A DNA stretch of 64,000 nucleotides, taken from positions 27,386,869 to 27,450,868 of the forward strand of contig CM023533.1 in NCBI GenBank assembly GCA_013350335.1, read 5' to 3'. Made by a program: the position numbers and the translations under genes. Under the pieces are notes generated by a model that saw nothing but the letters and a program-made list of their open reading frames with translations, was not told the DNA's origin and did no database searches. Shown here in pieces: positions 11,164 through 22,903 of the stretch. Source of the stretch: Chimonanthus salicifolius. Lineage: Eukaryota; Streptophyta; Magnoliopsida; Laurales; Calycanthaceae. Positions within the stretch are counted from its first letter, which is position 1; each line of letters opens with the position of its first letter.

Positions 11164-11379
11164 TCTGTTTAATTTGGACCGTTTCACTCTTCCTTCAACA
11201 AGAAACACAACAGAGAGAATGGAGAGGTGAATGATGTTTCTGAAAGTATCTGGAACATTAAAGTAGGAGGCAGATGTCGCTTTGATTGAAGATATGACAT
11301 GGTGGAATAGGTTTAACCGGTCTTGCATTATTTGACTAATAAGTGGAGATAGAGACTTGAAAATTATTGTGGTATTTTA

Positions 11380-14300
11380 TTGTTTATTTTCCAATGGAAA
11401 ATCGTTGAAAATAAAAAAGAAAAAATAGAAATTGAAAAAGGAATAAAATTCTCAACCTTACAACCACAGACTATACTTAAAAAGGAACCAATAAAGATAG
11501 AAGAAAATAATAGTGAATTAATAGATATATTAAAAGAAAAATTAAAAGATATTTCTCGACCAAAAGTTTCTATGCTAACAATAAATGAAATAAACAATCA
11601 AGAAGAAGATGATCAAATTAACGTAAATAAATTAAGATTTAATCAAACCCCAAAAAGACCAAATTTTATAAGTATAGAAAAACCTCAAACAATCGACCCT
11701 CGATCTTTTGATTCTCAAAGTATTTATGAATGGAATATAGATGGCCTTTCTGTAGAACAAAAGTTTCAAATGATTAATAAAATGCAAATGTATGCTAATG
11801 CTCTTAGACAAGTAGGAAACACAGAAATAGCTATAACCAAATTAATATCTGCCGGATTCACTGGTCAATTAGGTGATTGGTGGGCGACCTACCTAACAGA
11901 CGAGCAACAAAGATTAATAGAACAAAGTTATAAAAAAGATGAAAATGGTGAAATTATATTTATGGCTGACGGAGAACCTATAAATGATAGCGTAACAACA
12001 TTATTAGTCAACATAAGCCAACAATTTATAGGAAGATATCCAAAATATGAACAGAACTTAAGAGATTATTTAATTAATTTAAAATGTAGATCAATGAGTC
12101 AATATTCTGATTATCACCATTATTTTATGAATGTAGTCTATAAAATGACCGATTCTGCTAATTCATTTTGGAAAGAAAAATATATAGCTGGTTTACCTAC
12201 CTTATTTGGAAAAAAGGTTAAAGAAAAACTAAAAAAGAATTTAATAGGAGAGATAGAATATCAAAAATATACCTTTGGAGATTTACATCAAACTATAAAT
12301 CAAGTAGGATTAGAACTTTGTAATAATATGAAGTTAGAAAAGAAAATAAAGACAGAATACTATCTTAATAAAAAAGAACTAGGAGATTTCTGTGAACAAT
12401 TTGATCCTTTTAAACAAACTACAAAGAAAAAAGCCAAAAAATATATAAGCCGAGATAAAAATATCCAAAAAAGAGATAAAAAACCTTATAATAAAAAATT
12501 TAAGAAAAAAGAATTTAAAAAAGAAACATCTAAAAATAAGAAGCCCTATAAAGATAACAAAAACCCAAATGATAAAGATAAATGTTATAAATGTGGAAAA
12601 ACAGGACATTATGCTAACACCTGTTATAAAAATAAAAATAGAAAGAAAAACTTAAAAGCCCTTATAGAACAATTGAATGAATTAGGACTTTCCTCATCCG
12701 AAACCAAAGAAGACTCCGACAACACTTTATCAGATACTGACGAAAGCAATGAAGAAAAAATCTACAATATTTTTGAAAATTTTAAATGTTGTAAAAATAA
12801 TTCAGAATGTAATTGTAATATATGTTTAATAAAAAATTATGAAGACTCTGACGGTGATGAAGATATAGATAATTTAACAGATTCTGATAATCCATCTATA
12901 AACGTTTTAGGTAAGAAAGATCAACTAACCCTTGACACTATAATGGAAATAAAAGACTCAGAAAAACAAAAGGAAATGATAGAAAAATTAATAGAAATAC
13001 ATAGTGAGAAAACAATAAAACCTCAAGTAGAAATCAAGCCCCCCATTCGAATAGAAAACCTATACAAATTAACAAGTTCATTTGATGAATTAGAAAATCC
13101 TGAACCTTCTACTATAAAAGAACTACAGAAAGAAGTGAAAACATTAAATAGTGAAATAAAAGAACTAAAGAGAATAACTGACTTACACAAAATGAGGTTA
13201 GAAATTTTGGAAATAAATGCTAACATACCTTTTAAAGATAGAACTGAAAGCTCTTCAAAAATAGAAGATATTGAAAATAATTTACTTAATGAATTAACTG
13301 TAATAACGTACAGAAAATGGCATGTTAAAGTAAATTTAAAGCTTGAAAACGGATATAATAAAAAATTGTTCGCTTTGTTAGACAGAGGTGCTGATATTAA
13401 TTGTATTAATGAAGGAATACTTCCTTTAGCAAATTTTGAAGAAACAAAATATAGTGTAAATTCTGCTAATGGCAAAGAAATAAAATTAACCTATAAAATT
13501 AATAATGTAACAATATGCAAAAAAGAAAAATGTATACCGAATTTAACTTTATTTCAAATGAAAGGAATGACTGAAGATTTAATATTAGGAAATCAATTTT
13601 TAAATGATATCTCACCATACTTAACCACAAATGAAGGATTACTGACAACTTCTTCTGATGGAACAGAAATAATCTTTAAATTTGTATCCCAACCAAAAAC
13701 AAAGACCATAAACACAATCAATAGAATAATTCTACAAAAGGAACAATTTAAAAATGACTTACAATCATCAATAAAAAATCTACAAATTTCTTCTCACCTT
13801 CAAGAATCCTCCTTTCTCGTCAAAAAATCTGAATTTGAAAAAGAACTTACTATAAAATGCTGTTCCGATCTTCCTCACGCATTTTGGGGGAGAAAAGAAC
13901 ATATAGTCTCCTTACCCTATGTAAATTTTTTTAAAGAAACTCAAATTCCAACAAAAGCTAGAGCTGCACAAATGTCTATAGAACAACAGGAAATGTGCAA
14001 ACAAGAAATTCTAGATTTAAAAAAGAAAAATTTAATTCGTGAAAGTAGTTCCCCTTGGAGCTGCACTGGCTTTTATGTTAATAATGCTGCTGAACAAGAA
14101 CGAGGAGTTCCTCGACTTGTTATAAATTTTAAACCTTTAAACAAAGTTTTGCAATCTATAAGATTTCCTATTCCTAATATTCAAGATATTTTGCATAGAA
14201 TTTATAACGCTAGAGTATTTTCTAAATTTGACTTAAAATCAGGATTTTGGCAAATTCAAATAAAAGAAGAAGATAGGTATAAAACTGGTTTTTTTGTACC

Positions 14301-15234
14301 TTCTGGACATTTTGAATGGAATGTAATGCCTTTTGGATTAAAAAATGCTCATTCTGAATTTCAAAAAATAATGACTGAAATATTTAATCCCTATTCTCAA
14401 TTTACGCTCGTCTATATTGATGATATTCTAATATTTTCAGAATCTATCTCACAACATTGGAAACACCTAGAAATATTTAAAAAATCTATAATAAAAAATG
14501 GACTCGTTCTTAGTCAAAGAAAAATGAAATTATTCCAAACAGAAATAACGTTTGTAGGATTTAAAATAAAAAACAATACAGTAGAACCTGTTAATAGAGT
14601 GATTGAATTTGGAAACAAATTTCCTGATGAGATAAAGGATATTAAACAACTTCAAAGATTTTTAGGTTGTCTAAATTATGTTTCAAATTTCTATAAAAAT
14701 TTAGCTGAAGATCGAAAAATTCTCCAACAGAGGCTAAAAAAGAATCCACCCCCTTGGAATACATCTCATACTCAAGCTGTCCAAAGAATAAAACAGAAGA
14801 TAAAAAACCTTCCTTGTTTAAACATAGCAAATCCTGACTCTTTTAAAATTGTTCAGATTGATGCTTCTGAAGTAGGTTATGGTGGTATTCTTATGCAGAA
14901 AGAAGATAATCAAGAAAAAATAGTTAGATTTATTTCAGGAACTGGGAATCCCACTCAAGCTAATTACTCTACAATAAAAAAGGAACTTTTGACAATTGTC
15001 ATGAGCATACAAAAATTTCAATTAGACCTTCTTAATAAAAAATTCTTATTAAGAATAGACTGTAAATCTGCTAAAGAGATTCTAGAAAAAGACGTTAAAA
15101 ACCTAACTAACAAACAGATATTTGCTAGGTGGCAAGCCATCCTTAGCGTTTTTTATTTTGATATTGAATATGTTAATGGAAGAGATAATTCTCTTGCTGA
15201 CTTTTTATCTAGAGAATTTCTGCAGAAAATCTGA
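11380..15234 (+). pseudogene. Pararetroviral polyprotein, coat-protease-RT-RNase H part (left copy)
   Basis: One open frame of 1284 codons whose first ~10 codons are host-derived, because the viral homology begins near 11408. In order: coat region; CCHC zinc knuckle (CYKCGKTGHYANTC, from residue ~402); acidic linker and a predicted coiled coil (~residues 580-620); aspartic protease-like domain with D-R-G-A at residue 668 where the family has D-T/S-G-A; reverse transcriptase with YIDD at ~1012; and RNase H with its first catalytic Asp at ~1161. It ends in TGA at 15232. The movement-protein region is absent, so this is a 5'-truncated viral relic even though the frame is intact. No viral promoter lies upstream, and expression would depend on flanking host sequence. 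Confidence 0.9.
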
Positions 15235-15547
15235 AAGAAGCCAAAGAAGAATTATTCAAGACTTCGAGAATTCTTCTCTACGCTGTAGGGATTATTCTCT
15301 TTCTCTCTCTTATAAATTTTCTTGTTAAACACCTAATAAAAGTAATTTTGATTATCCTGTTAGTCAAATTCCTCTTATAATGAACCCTCATCAGAGACCC
15401 TTGTGGCCAGCCTCTCCTTTCCAAAAAGTTCAACAACTGCAGCAAATAATGAACACTCCTTTTTCTCCTAGACCTTCATGACCAAATATCTATGAAAAAC
15501 ATGCTCTTTGGGGAGGTCCTTCTTCTCCTCAATTTCACCCTTCTCAT
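11408..15547 (+). mobile_element. Endogenous pararetrovirus (Caulimoviridae), left arm of inverted repeat, 5'-truncated
   Basis: This segment is nearly identical to the reverse complement of about 17090-21225. It starts inside the coat-protein part of the polyprotein (so the movement protein, leader and primer site are missing), runs through protease, RT and RNase H, and ends inside ORF2 after about 56 codons. At 15548 it is joined directly to the downstream region of the oppositely oriented copy. I counted only about ten differences between the arms by eye over roughly 4.1 kb. Gene order and the zinc knuckle place it in Caulimoviridae; the Florendovirus-like label rests on the separate ORF2 and is inference. 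Confidence 0.9.
15380..15481 (+). pseudogene. Pararetroviral ORF2, truncated (left copy)
   Basis: Begins 145 bp after the polyprotein stop with the same MNPHQRPLWPASPF start as the complete ORF2 on the other arm. It meets a TGA at 15479 where the other copy has CGA (Arg). Viral homology continues to about 15547 and then breaks at the junction with the inverted copy, so even without the stop only the first ~56 codons would exist. Confidence 0.85.
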
Positions 15548-15816
15548 TATCTTATTAACTTGTCACGAAGATTACAAGTGTTCAAAATCTAATAAAAGAA
15601 GAAAAGTTGTTTACAGGTGTTCAATATCTACAAAAGAAGAAAAGCAGCTGTTATGTCAAACTTTATTTCGGTGGAGATATGTCTGAAGGATAAGACACGT
15701 GGAGTCATCATCTGGAGCTTTTGCAAAAGAGGGAGCAAGATGTGGTGGATAAAAGTAAAAGCCATTCTTTCACGTGATTGTTCATTTTTCAAAGCAATTT
15801 AGAGATGTCATCAACA
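15548..15816 (-). promoter_or_regulatory. Pararetroviral intergenic region downstream of ORF2 (candidate promoter/enhancer part)
   Basis: This 269-bp stretch lies downstream of the minus-strand ORF2 and has no counterpart in the left arm. In a circular caulimovirid genome this position is the large intergenic region that carries the promoter. Read on the minus strand it has CCACGTGTCTTATCC (a G-box core), TGACATAACAGCTG and GAAATAAAG. No convincing TATA box was found before the segment breaks at the inverted-repeat junction, so it is probably an incomplete promoter region. The role is inferred from position. Confidence 0.45.
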
Positions 15817-17250
15817 TTATTTCTTCTTTTTTCCTTTATGAACAGTGATGAAAGGATTAGTTTTTGTCGGTGTAATCTTTTCTTCGTCATCAATGTCGTC
15901 ATCAGGAAGCCGTTGTAGGGCAGCAAATTGGTTCTCAGCAAGATAGACTTGAGCTTTTGTTGCAAAAGATTCTTCTGATTTTTCAGCAGGGTCTGATTTT
16001 CCAATCTGAGATAGAACTTCTTTCATCCAGTCTTCTTTTAGCTTGAGTATGTCCGCAGCAGTGAGAAGAGCTTCTTTTGAAATAGGAGAAGGGGTAGAAG
16101 GAGAAGCGGGAGATGTTTGAGGCTTTTTTGAAAAAGGGGAAGCTAATCTAGCAGGTGTTACATTTGTTGGACAATTTGTTGTAGAAGCATTAAGTGCTTC
16201 TAGGAAACTACTTCCTGATCTAATAGCATTTGTTGGAGCATTTGTTTGAGCAGTTGTTGACTCACTAAGCTCAAGCCCGAAGGCTATGATATCATCAAAA
16301 TTAAATTTTTCCCAATTTCGAACTTCAATTTTTCTTGATAAAACAGGAGGAGTAATATCCATTTTCTTTTCAAATTTCCATTTGCAAATCCAAGGAATGC
16401 TAAAATAAGCAAAAAACATCATAGTTGACCAATCGTCAAAAGCAAGATTAATAACATCAAAAAGTCCTTTGTTTTCATTTTTTAACAGAGAAACATATTT
16501 TTGAAAAGTATGATGCACAATGGAAGGAAGTACATGTTTTTGAGCACCAAAAGGAGTCCAGAATTTTGAAAACCACCATAGCGGGATTTCATCAATTTTT
16601 TCAATTTTTATTCGGATAAACCAAGAGTGAAGAAAAGCTGAATTTTGATAAAATAAAACATTTTCCCAAGCAGTCATATAATCCCAGTAATTAAAAACAA
16701 GATCATGAAAACCAGGTTTAGAAATTGTTTTATGTTGGAAAAGAGGGGCTTCCCATTGTTCTTCAGTAATGATTTTTAAAATTTTTAATTTTGAATAAGC
16801 CACCTCACAGTTGGTAGGGAAAAACCCTTCAAAGCGGTTTTGATCTTTTGTGAAATGATCAAGGGCACAACTGCCTGTTTCAAAGAGAATAGCAAGATGG
16901 AAATGATAAGGATGAGATGTTCTACAGAAATTTCCAGGAGCAAAACAGAAAGGAATAATTTCATTAAGAGAAGCGGATTCACTATGACAAACTTCAGGAA
17001 GAGAATAGATTAGCTGATTATATCTGTTAAAAGTATTCTGGAATTCGGAAGTTGGAGCAGAAGGTCTAGCAATAGGAGATGAATGAGAAGGGTGAAATTG
17101 AGGAGAAGAAGGACCTCCCCAAAGAGCATGTTTTTCATAGATATTTGGTCGTGAAGGTCTAGGAGAAAAAGGAGTGTTCATTATTTGCTGCAGTTGTTGA
17201 ACTTTTTGGAAAGGAGAGGCTGGCCACAAGGGTCTCTGATGAGGGTTCAT
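15817..17250 (-). CDS. Pararetroviral ORF2 protein (477 aa, unknown function)
   Basis: An intact open frame starting 145 bp downstream of the right-copy polyprotein stop. The N-terminal ~70 residues are Pro/Ser-rich and the middle is aromatic-rich and probably globular (many Trp, Phe, His). The C-terminal third is Ala/Thr/Ser/Pro-rich low complexity, ending in a Lys-rich tail (KGKKKK). A second protein of about this size after the polyprotein is described for florendoviruses, with no established function. This is the only complete copy in the window. It forms the centre of the inverted repeat, and its first ~56 codons are duplicated in the left arm. Confidence 0.75.
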   Translation of the reverse strand: MNPHQRPLWPASPFQKVQQLQQIMNTPFSPRPSRPNIYEKHALWGGPSSPQFHPSHSSPIARPSAPTSEFQNTFNRYNQLIYSLPEVCHSESASLNEIIPFCFAPGNFCRTSHPYHFHLAILFETGSCALDHFTKDQNRFEGFFPTNCEVAYSKLKILKIITEEQWEAPLFQHKTISKPGFHDLVFNYWDYMTAWENVLFYQNSAFLHSWFIRIKIEKIDEIPLWWFSKFWTPFGAQKHVLPSIVHHTFQKYVSLLKNENKGLFDVINLAFDDWSTMMFFAYFSIPWICKWKFEKKMDITPPVLSRKIEVRNWEKFNFDDIIAFGLELSESTTAQTNAPTNAIRSGSSFLEALNASTTNCPTNVTPARLASPFSKKPQTSPASPSTPSPISKEALLTAADILKLKEDWMKEVLSQIGKSDPAEKSEESFATKAQVYLAENQFAALQRLPDDDIDDEEKITPTKTNPFITVHKGKKKK

Positions 17251-17395
17251 TATAAGAGGAATTTGACTAACAGGATAATCAAAATTACTTTTATCAGGTG
17301 TTTAACAAGAAAATTTATAAGAGAGAGAAAGAGAATAATCCCTACAGCGTAGAGAAGAATTCTCGAAGTCTTGAATAATTCTTCTTTTGCTTCTT

Positions 17396-20301
17396 TCAGA
17401 TTTTCTGCAGAAATTCTCTAGATAAAAAGTCAGCAAGAGAATTATCTCTTCCATTAACATATTCAATATCAAAATAAAAAACGCTAAGGATGGCTTGCCA
17501 CCTAGCAAATATCTGTTTGTTAGTTAGGTTTTTAACGTCTTTTTCTAGAATCTCTTTAGCAGATTTACAGTCTATTCTTAATAAGAATTTTTTATTAAGA
17601 AGGTCTAATTGAAATTTTTGTATGCTCATGACAATTGTCAAAAGTTCCTTTTTTATTGTAGAGTAATTAGCTTGAGTGGGATTCCCAGTTCCTGAAATAA
17701 ATCTAACTATTTTTTCTTGATTATCTTCTTTCTGCATAAGAATACCACCATAACCTACTTCAGAAGCATCAATCTGAACAATTTTAAAAGAGTCAGGATT
17801 TGCTATGTTTAAACAAGGAAGGTTTTTTATCTTCTGTTTTATTCTTTGGACAGCTTGAGTATGAGATGTATTCCAAGGGGGTGGATTCTTTTTTAGCCTC
17901 TGTTGGAGAATTTTTCGATCTTCAGCTAAATTTTTATAGAAATTTGAAACATAATTTAGACAACCTAAAAATCTTTGAAGTTGTTTAATATCCTTTATCT
18001 CATCAGGAAATTTGTTTCCAAATTCAATCACTCTATTAACAGGTTCTACTGTATTGTTTTTTATTTTAAATCCTACAAACGTTATTTCTGTTTGGAATAA
18101 TTTCATTTTTCTTTGACTAAGAACGAGTCCATTTTTTATTATAGATTTTTTAAATATTTCTAGGTGTTTCCAATGTTGTGAGATAGATTCTGAAAATATT
18201 AGAATATCATCAATATAGACGAGCGTAAATTGAGAATAGGGATTAAATATTTCAGTCATTATTTTTTGAAATTCAGAATGAGCATTTTTTAATCCAAAAG
18301 GCATTACATTCCATTCAAAATGTCCAGAAGGTACAAAAAAACCAGTTTTATACCTATCTTCTTCTTTTATTTGAATTTGCCAAAATCCTGATTTTAAGTC
18401 AAATTTAGAAAATACTCTAGCGTTATAAATTCTATGCAAAATATCTTGAATATTAGGAATAGGAAATCTTATAGATTGCAAAACTTTGTTTAAAGGTTTA
18501 AAATTTATAACAAGTCGAGGAACTCCTCGTTCTTGTTCAGCAGCATTATTAACATAAAAGCCAGTGCAGCTCCAAGGGGAACTACTTTCACGAATTAAAT
18601 TTTTCTTTTTTAAATCTAGAATTTCTTGTTTGCACATTTCCTGTTGTTCTATAGACATTTGTGCAGCTCTAGCTTTTGTTGGAATTTGAGTTTCTTTAAA
18701 AAAATTTACATAGGGTAAGGAGACTGTATGTTCTTTTCTCCCCCAAAATGCGTGAGGAAGATCGGAACAGCATTTTATAGTAAGTTCTTTTTCAAATTCA
18801 GATTTTTTGACGAGAAAGGAGGATTCTTGAAGGTGAGAAGAAATTTGTAGATTTTTTATTGATGATTGTAAGTCATTTTTAAATTGTTCCTTTTGTAGAA
18901 TTATTCTATTGATTGTGTTTATGGTCTTTGTTTTTTGTTGGGATACAAATTTAAAGATTATTTCTGTTCCATCAGAAGAAGTTGTCAGTAATCCTTCATT
19001 TGTGGTTAAGTATGGTGAGATATCATTTAAAAATTGATTTCCTAATATTAAATCTTCAGTCATTCCTTTCATTTGAAATAAAGTTAAATTCGGTATACAT
19101 TTTTCTTTTTTGCATATTGTTACATTATTAATTTTATAGGTTAATTTTATTTCTTTGCCATTAGCAGAATTTACACTATATTTTGTTTCTTCAAAATTTG
19201 CTAAAGGAAGTATTCCTTCATTAATACAATTAATATCAGCACCTCTGTCTAACAAAGCGATCAATTTTTTATTATATCCGTTTTCAAGCTTTAAATTTAC
19301 TTTAACATGCCATTTTCTGTACGTTATTACAGTTAATTCATTAAGTAAATTATTTTCAATATCTTCTATTTTTGAAGAGCTTTCAGTTCTATCTTTAAAA
19401 GGTATGTTAGCATTTATTTCCAAAATTTCTAACCTCATTTTGTGTAAGTCAGTTATTCTCTTTAGTTCTTTTATTTCACTATTTAATGTTTTCACTTCTT
19501 TCTGTAGTTCTTTTATAGTAGAAGGTTCAGGATTTTCTAATTCATCAAATGAACTTGTTAATTTGTATAGGTTTTCTATTCGAATGGGGGGCTTGATTTC
19601 TACTTGAGGTTTTATTGTTTTCTCACTATGTATTTCTATTAATTTTTCTATCATTTCCTTTTGTTTTTCTGAGTCTTTTATTTCCATTATAGTGTCAAGG
19701 GTTAGTTGATCTTTCTTACCTAAAACGTTTATAGATGGATTATCAGAATCTGTTAAATTATCTATATCTTCATAACCGTCAGAGTCTTCATAATTTTTTA
19801 TTAAACATATATTACAATTACATTCTGAATTATTTTTACAACATTTAAAATTTTCAAAAATATTGTAGATTTTTTCTTCATTGCTTTCGTCAGTATCTGA
19901 TAAAGTGTTGTCGGAGTCTTCTTTGGTTTCCGATGAGGAAAGTCCTAATTCATTCAATTGTTCTATAAGGGCTTTTAAGTTTTTCTTTCTATTTTTATTT
20001 TTATAACAGGTGTTAGCATAATGTCCTGTTTTTCCACATTTATAACATTTATCTTTATCATTTGGGTTTTTGTTATCTTTATAGGGCTTCTTATTTTTAG
20101 ATGTTTCTTTTTTAAATTCTTTTTTCTTAAATTTTTTATTATAAGGTTTTTTATCTCTTTTTTGGATATTTTTATCTCGGCTTATATATTTTTTGGCTTT
20201 TTTCTTTGTAGTTTGTTTAAAAGGATCAAATTGTTCACAGAAATCTCCTAGTTCTTTTTTATTAAGATAGTATTCTGTCTTTATTTTCTTTTCTAACTCA
20301 T
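17396..20301 (-). pseudogene. Pararetroviral polyprotein, C-terminal part (right copy)
   Basis: This is the portion after the frameshift: zinc knuckle (complement near 20010-20050), acidic region, protease-like domain (again D-R-G-A), RT with YIDD, RNase H, and TGA at 17396. The first in-frame ATG is at 19957, downstream of the zinc knuckle. Residue differences from the left copy include D/Y in the acidic region, F/I just before the protease motif, P/Q after it and I/T before RT. The frame is otherwise intact. Confidence 0.88.
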
Positions 20302-22833
20302 ATTATTACAAAGTTCTAATCCTATTTGATTTATAGTTTGATGTAAATCTCCAAAGGTATATTTTTGATATTCTATCTCTCCTATTAAATTCTTTTTTAG
20401 TTTTTCTTTAACCTTTTTTCCAAATAAGGTAGGTAAACCAGCTATATATTTTTCTTTCCAAAATGAATTAGCAGAATCGGTCATTTTATAGACTACATTC
20501 ATAAAATAATGGTGATAATCAGAATATTGACTCATTGATCTACATTTTAAATTAATTAAATAATCTCTTAAGTTCTGTTCATATTTTGGATATCTTCCTA
20601 TAAATTGTTGGCTTATGTTGACTAATAATGTTGTTACGCTATCATTTATAGGTTCTCCGTCAGCCATAAATATAATTTCACCATTTTCATCTTTTTTATA
20701 ACTTTGTTCTATTAATCTTTGTTGCTCGTCTGTTAGGTAGGTCGCCCACCAATCACCTAATTGACCAGTGAATCCGGCAGATATTAATTTGGTTATAGCT
20801 ATTTCTGTGTTTCCTACTTGTCTAAGAGCATTAGCATACATTTGCATTTTATTAATCATTTGAAACTTTTGTTCTACAGAAAGGCCATCTATATTCCATT
20901 CATAAATACTTTGAGAATCAAAAGATCGAGGGTCGATTGTTTGAGGTTTTTCTATACTTATAAAATTTGGTCTTTTTGGGGTTTGATTAAATCTTAATTT
21001 ATTTACGTTAATTTGATCATCTTCTTCTTGATTGTTTATTTCATTTATTGTTAGCATAGAAACTTTTGGTCGAGAAATATCTTTTAATTTTTCTTTTAAT
21101 ATATCTATTAATTCACTATTATTTTCTTCTATCTTTATTGGTTCCTTTTTAAGTATAGTCTGTGGTTGTAAGGTTGAGAATTTTATTCCTTTTTCAATTT
21201 CTATTTTTTCTTTTTTATTTTCATTTTCTAATTTTTCTTCAATTCGTGTTGTTTGTTCTGCTATAGATTGTAAATATCCATTTGTATAGTTATTTTGATT
21301 TATTATATGAGCAAAGATTTCAGGGTTTATGGTAGAGTCTTTAGTTATTTTTGTTACATCTTTATATGGTGAGGCTATTATAGTTTGGGAGACTTTATAA
21401 TTTTCTTTTGGTGGATGTATGCTATTTTTTATTTCTCCTTTCGTAGTTGTCCACATATTTATTTTTTCTTTTAAAACTTTTAAATATTGTTGTTCATCTT
21501 GATTATTTTTATTTAATTTAAAGTCGTACCATTCAAAGAATGTCATTTGTTTTTTAAGTAGCTTTATATCTCTAATATAGGCTTCTTGGAATTTCTTAAT
21601 TTTTTCTATATCAAATTTATTTATTAATTCATCTATTCTTGGATCTAGCATCATTTTGGCTTTTAAATAGGGTTCATCTATTACAAATTCTTGTTCTTCA
21701 TTTATTTTTATTACACTAACCATATCTTCTAAGTTTAAATTATAAGAAGAGGTTTGAGAACTAGCTCTTCTATAGACAGGTTGAGCTATTCCAGCTTGAT
21801 TATATTCTTGAAACTGAGGAGGATTAAATGTGGTATATTGAGGAGGGATTGGTTTATTTAATAATGGAGTTTTTTCGTCTTCTTCTTCTTCAAAAATTAT
21901 CCTAACATTTCCTTCTTTATCTTGAATTATACTACTAGCTTTTGTTTCCATTTTTGGGGTAGGAAGGCATAATTCTTCTAATTTCCAATCTCTAACTATT
22001 TCTATTTCATTTGAGGGTGGTCTATGAGGAATTATAGCTCTATTTCTAAAGTTTGTTTGGAAAAGAGTGCATTCATTCTTTATTAGATTTCCGTAAGCAA
22101 TATTTGAATTAAATGAGTTCATTGCTTTATAATAAATTCTATAAATTATTCCAATATTTTCACTTCCTGGATCCATATCAAAACCTTTTGTTTTTACTCC
22201 TAATTGTATGACTTTATGTATATTTCTGCTTGTTAAAGGAACAGTGATATCAGGGATACAATTATAGAAAATAGGTCCATCTGCAAAATTAGAGGAAACT
22301 AAACCATAAAGAGCATCTTGAAATTTATTATGTCTGGCATCCCCAAGAAAAGATAAAATGGGGATATTTAATCCTTTTCTTGTTAAAGGTTTAATAGCAA
22401 CTTGTACTAGGCCTATATGTAAATAATGATATCTATGTTTTAATCTTTCTAATTTTTCTTTATCATCAATTAAAAAGAGATAAGCTTCATCCTGAGAGGC
22501 ATATGTTCTTTCTACTGTTTGAATCATAAAATCACAAGTATCTTCAAAAGATCCTATATAAATTTGTTCCGCAGGAATTCTAGGAATAGTCCAGTTTTGA
22601 ATTGATTGATCAATTTCTCTAAAATTTATTTCTTCAGAATTTTTTAAATCCATTGTTATCAAATTTGTAGAGATAGAGGCTCTAGCTTGAGGATTAAAAG
22701 CAGGATTAAAGACATTAGATATTTTAGAAGGCAAGCTATCATTAGCAGTCTTATAGGATGTAGAAGCATTATCAGATTTATTATCCTTTTTTCTTATTTG
22801 TTTTAAAACCTTTTCTTTTGCTTTCTTCCACAT
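20293..22833 (-). pseudogene. Pararetroviral polyprotein, movement and coat part, frameshifted (right copy)
   Basis: The likely viral start is the Met at 22833 (MWKKAKEKVLK); the frame is open upstream to 22980 but that extension looks like leader. The N-terminal ~300 residues carry a 30K-type movement-protein core with IPILSFLGDARHNKF. A linker and the coat region follow. The frame ends at a premature TAG because one A is missing near 20301 relative to the left copy (ATGAGTTAG versus ATGAAGTTAG). This is the only movement-protein copy in the window. The break uncouples it from protease and RT. Confidence 0.88.
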
Positions 22834-22903
22834 TTTAATGTTTAAAATTGCAAAATAAACAGTTGTTTTGCAGAGTTCGTCGGTCAATAACAGAAGGAAC
22901 AAG

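Noticed and set aside
13023..13475. 150-codon minus-strand ORF opposite the viral polyprotein (and its mirror at 19155-19607)
   Set aside because: It lies antisense to the protease region in both viral copies; it is a shadow of A-rich coding DNA.
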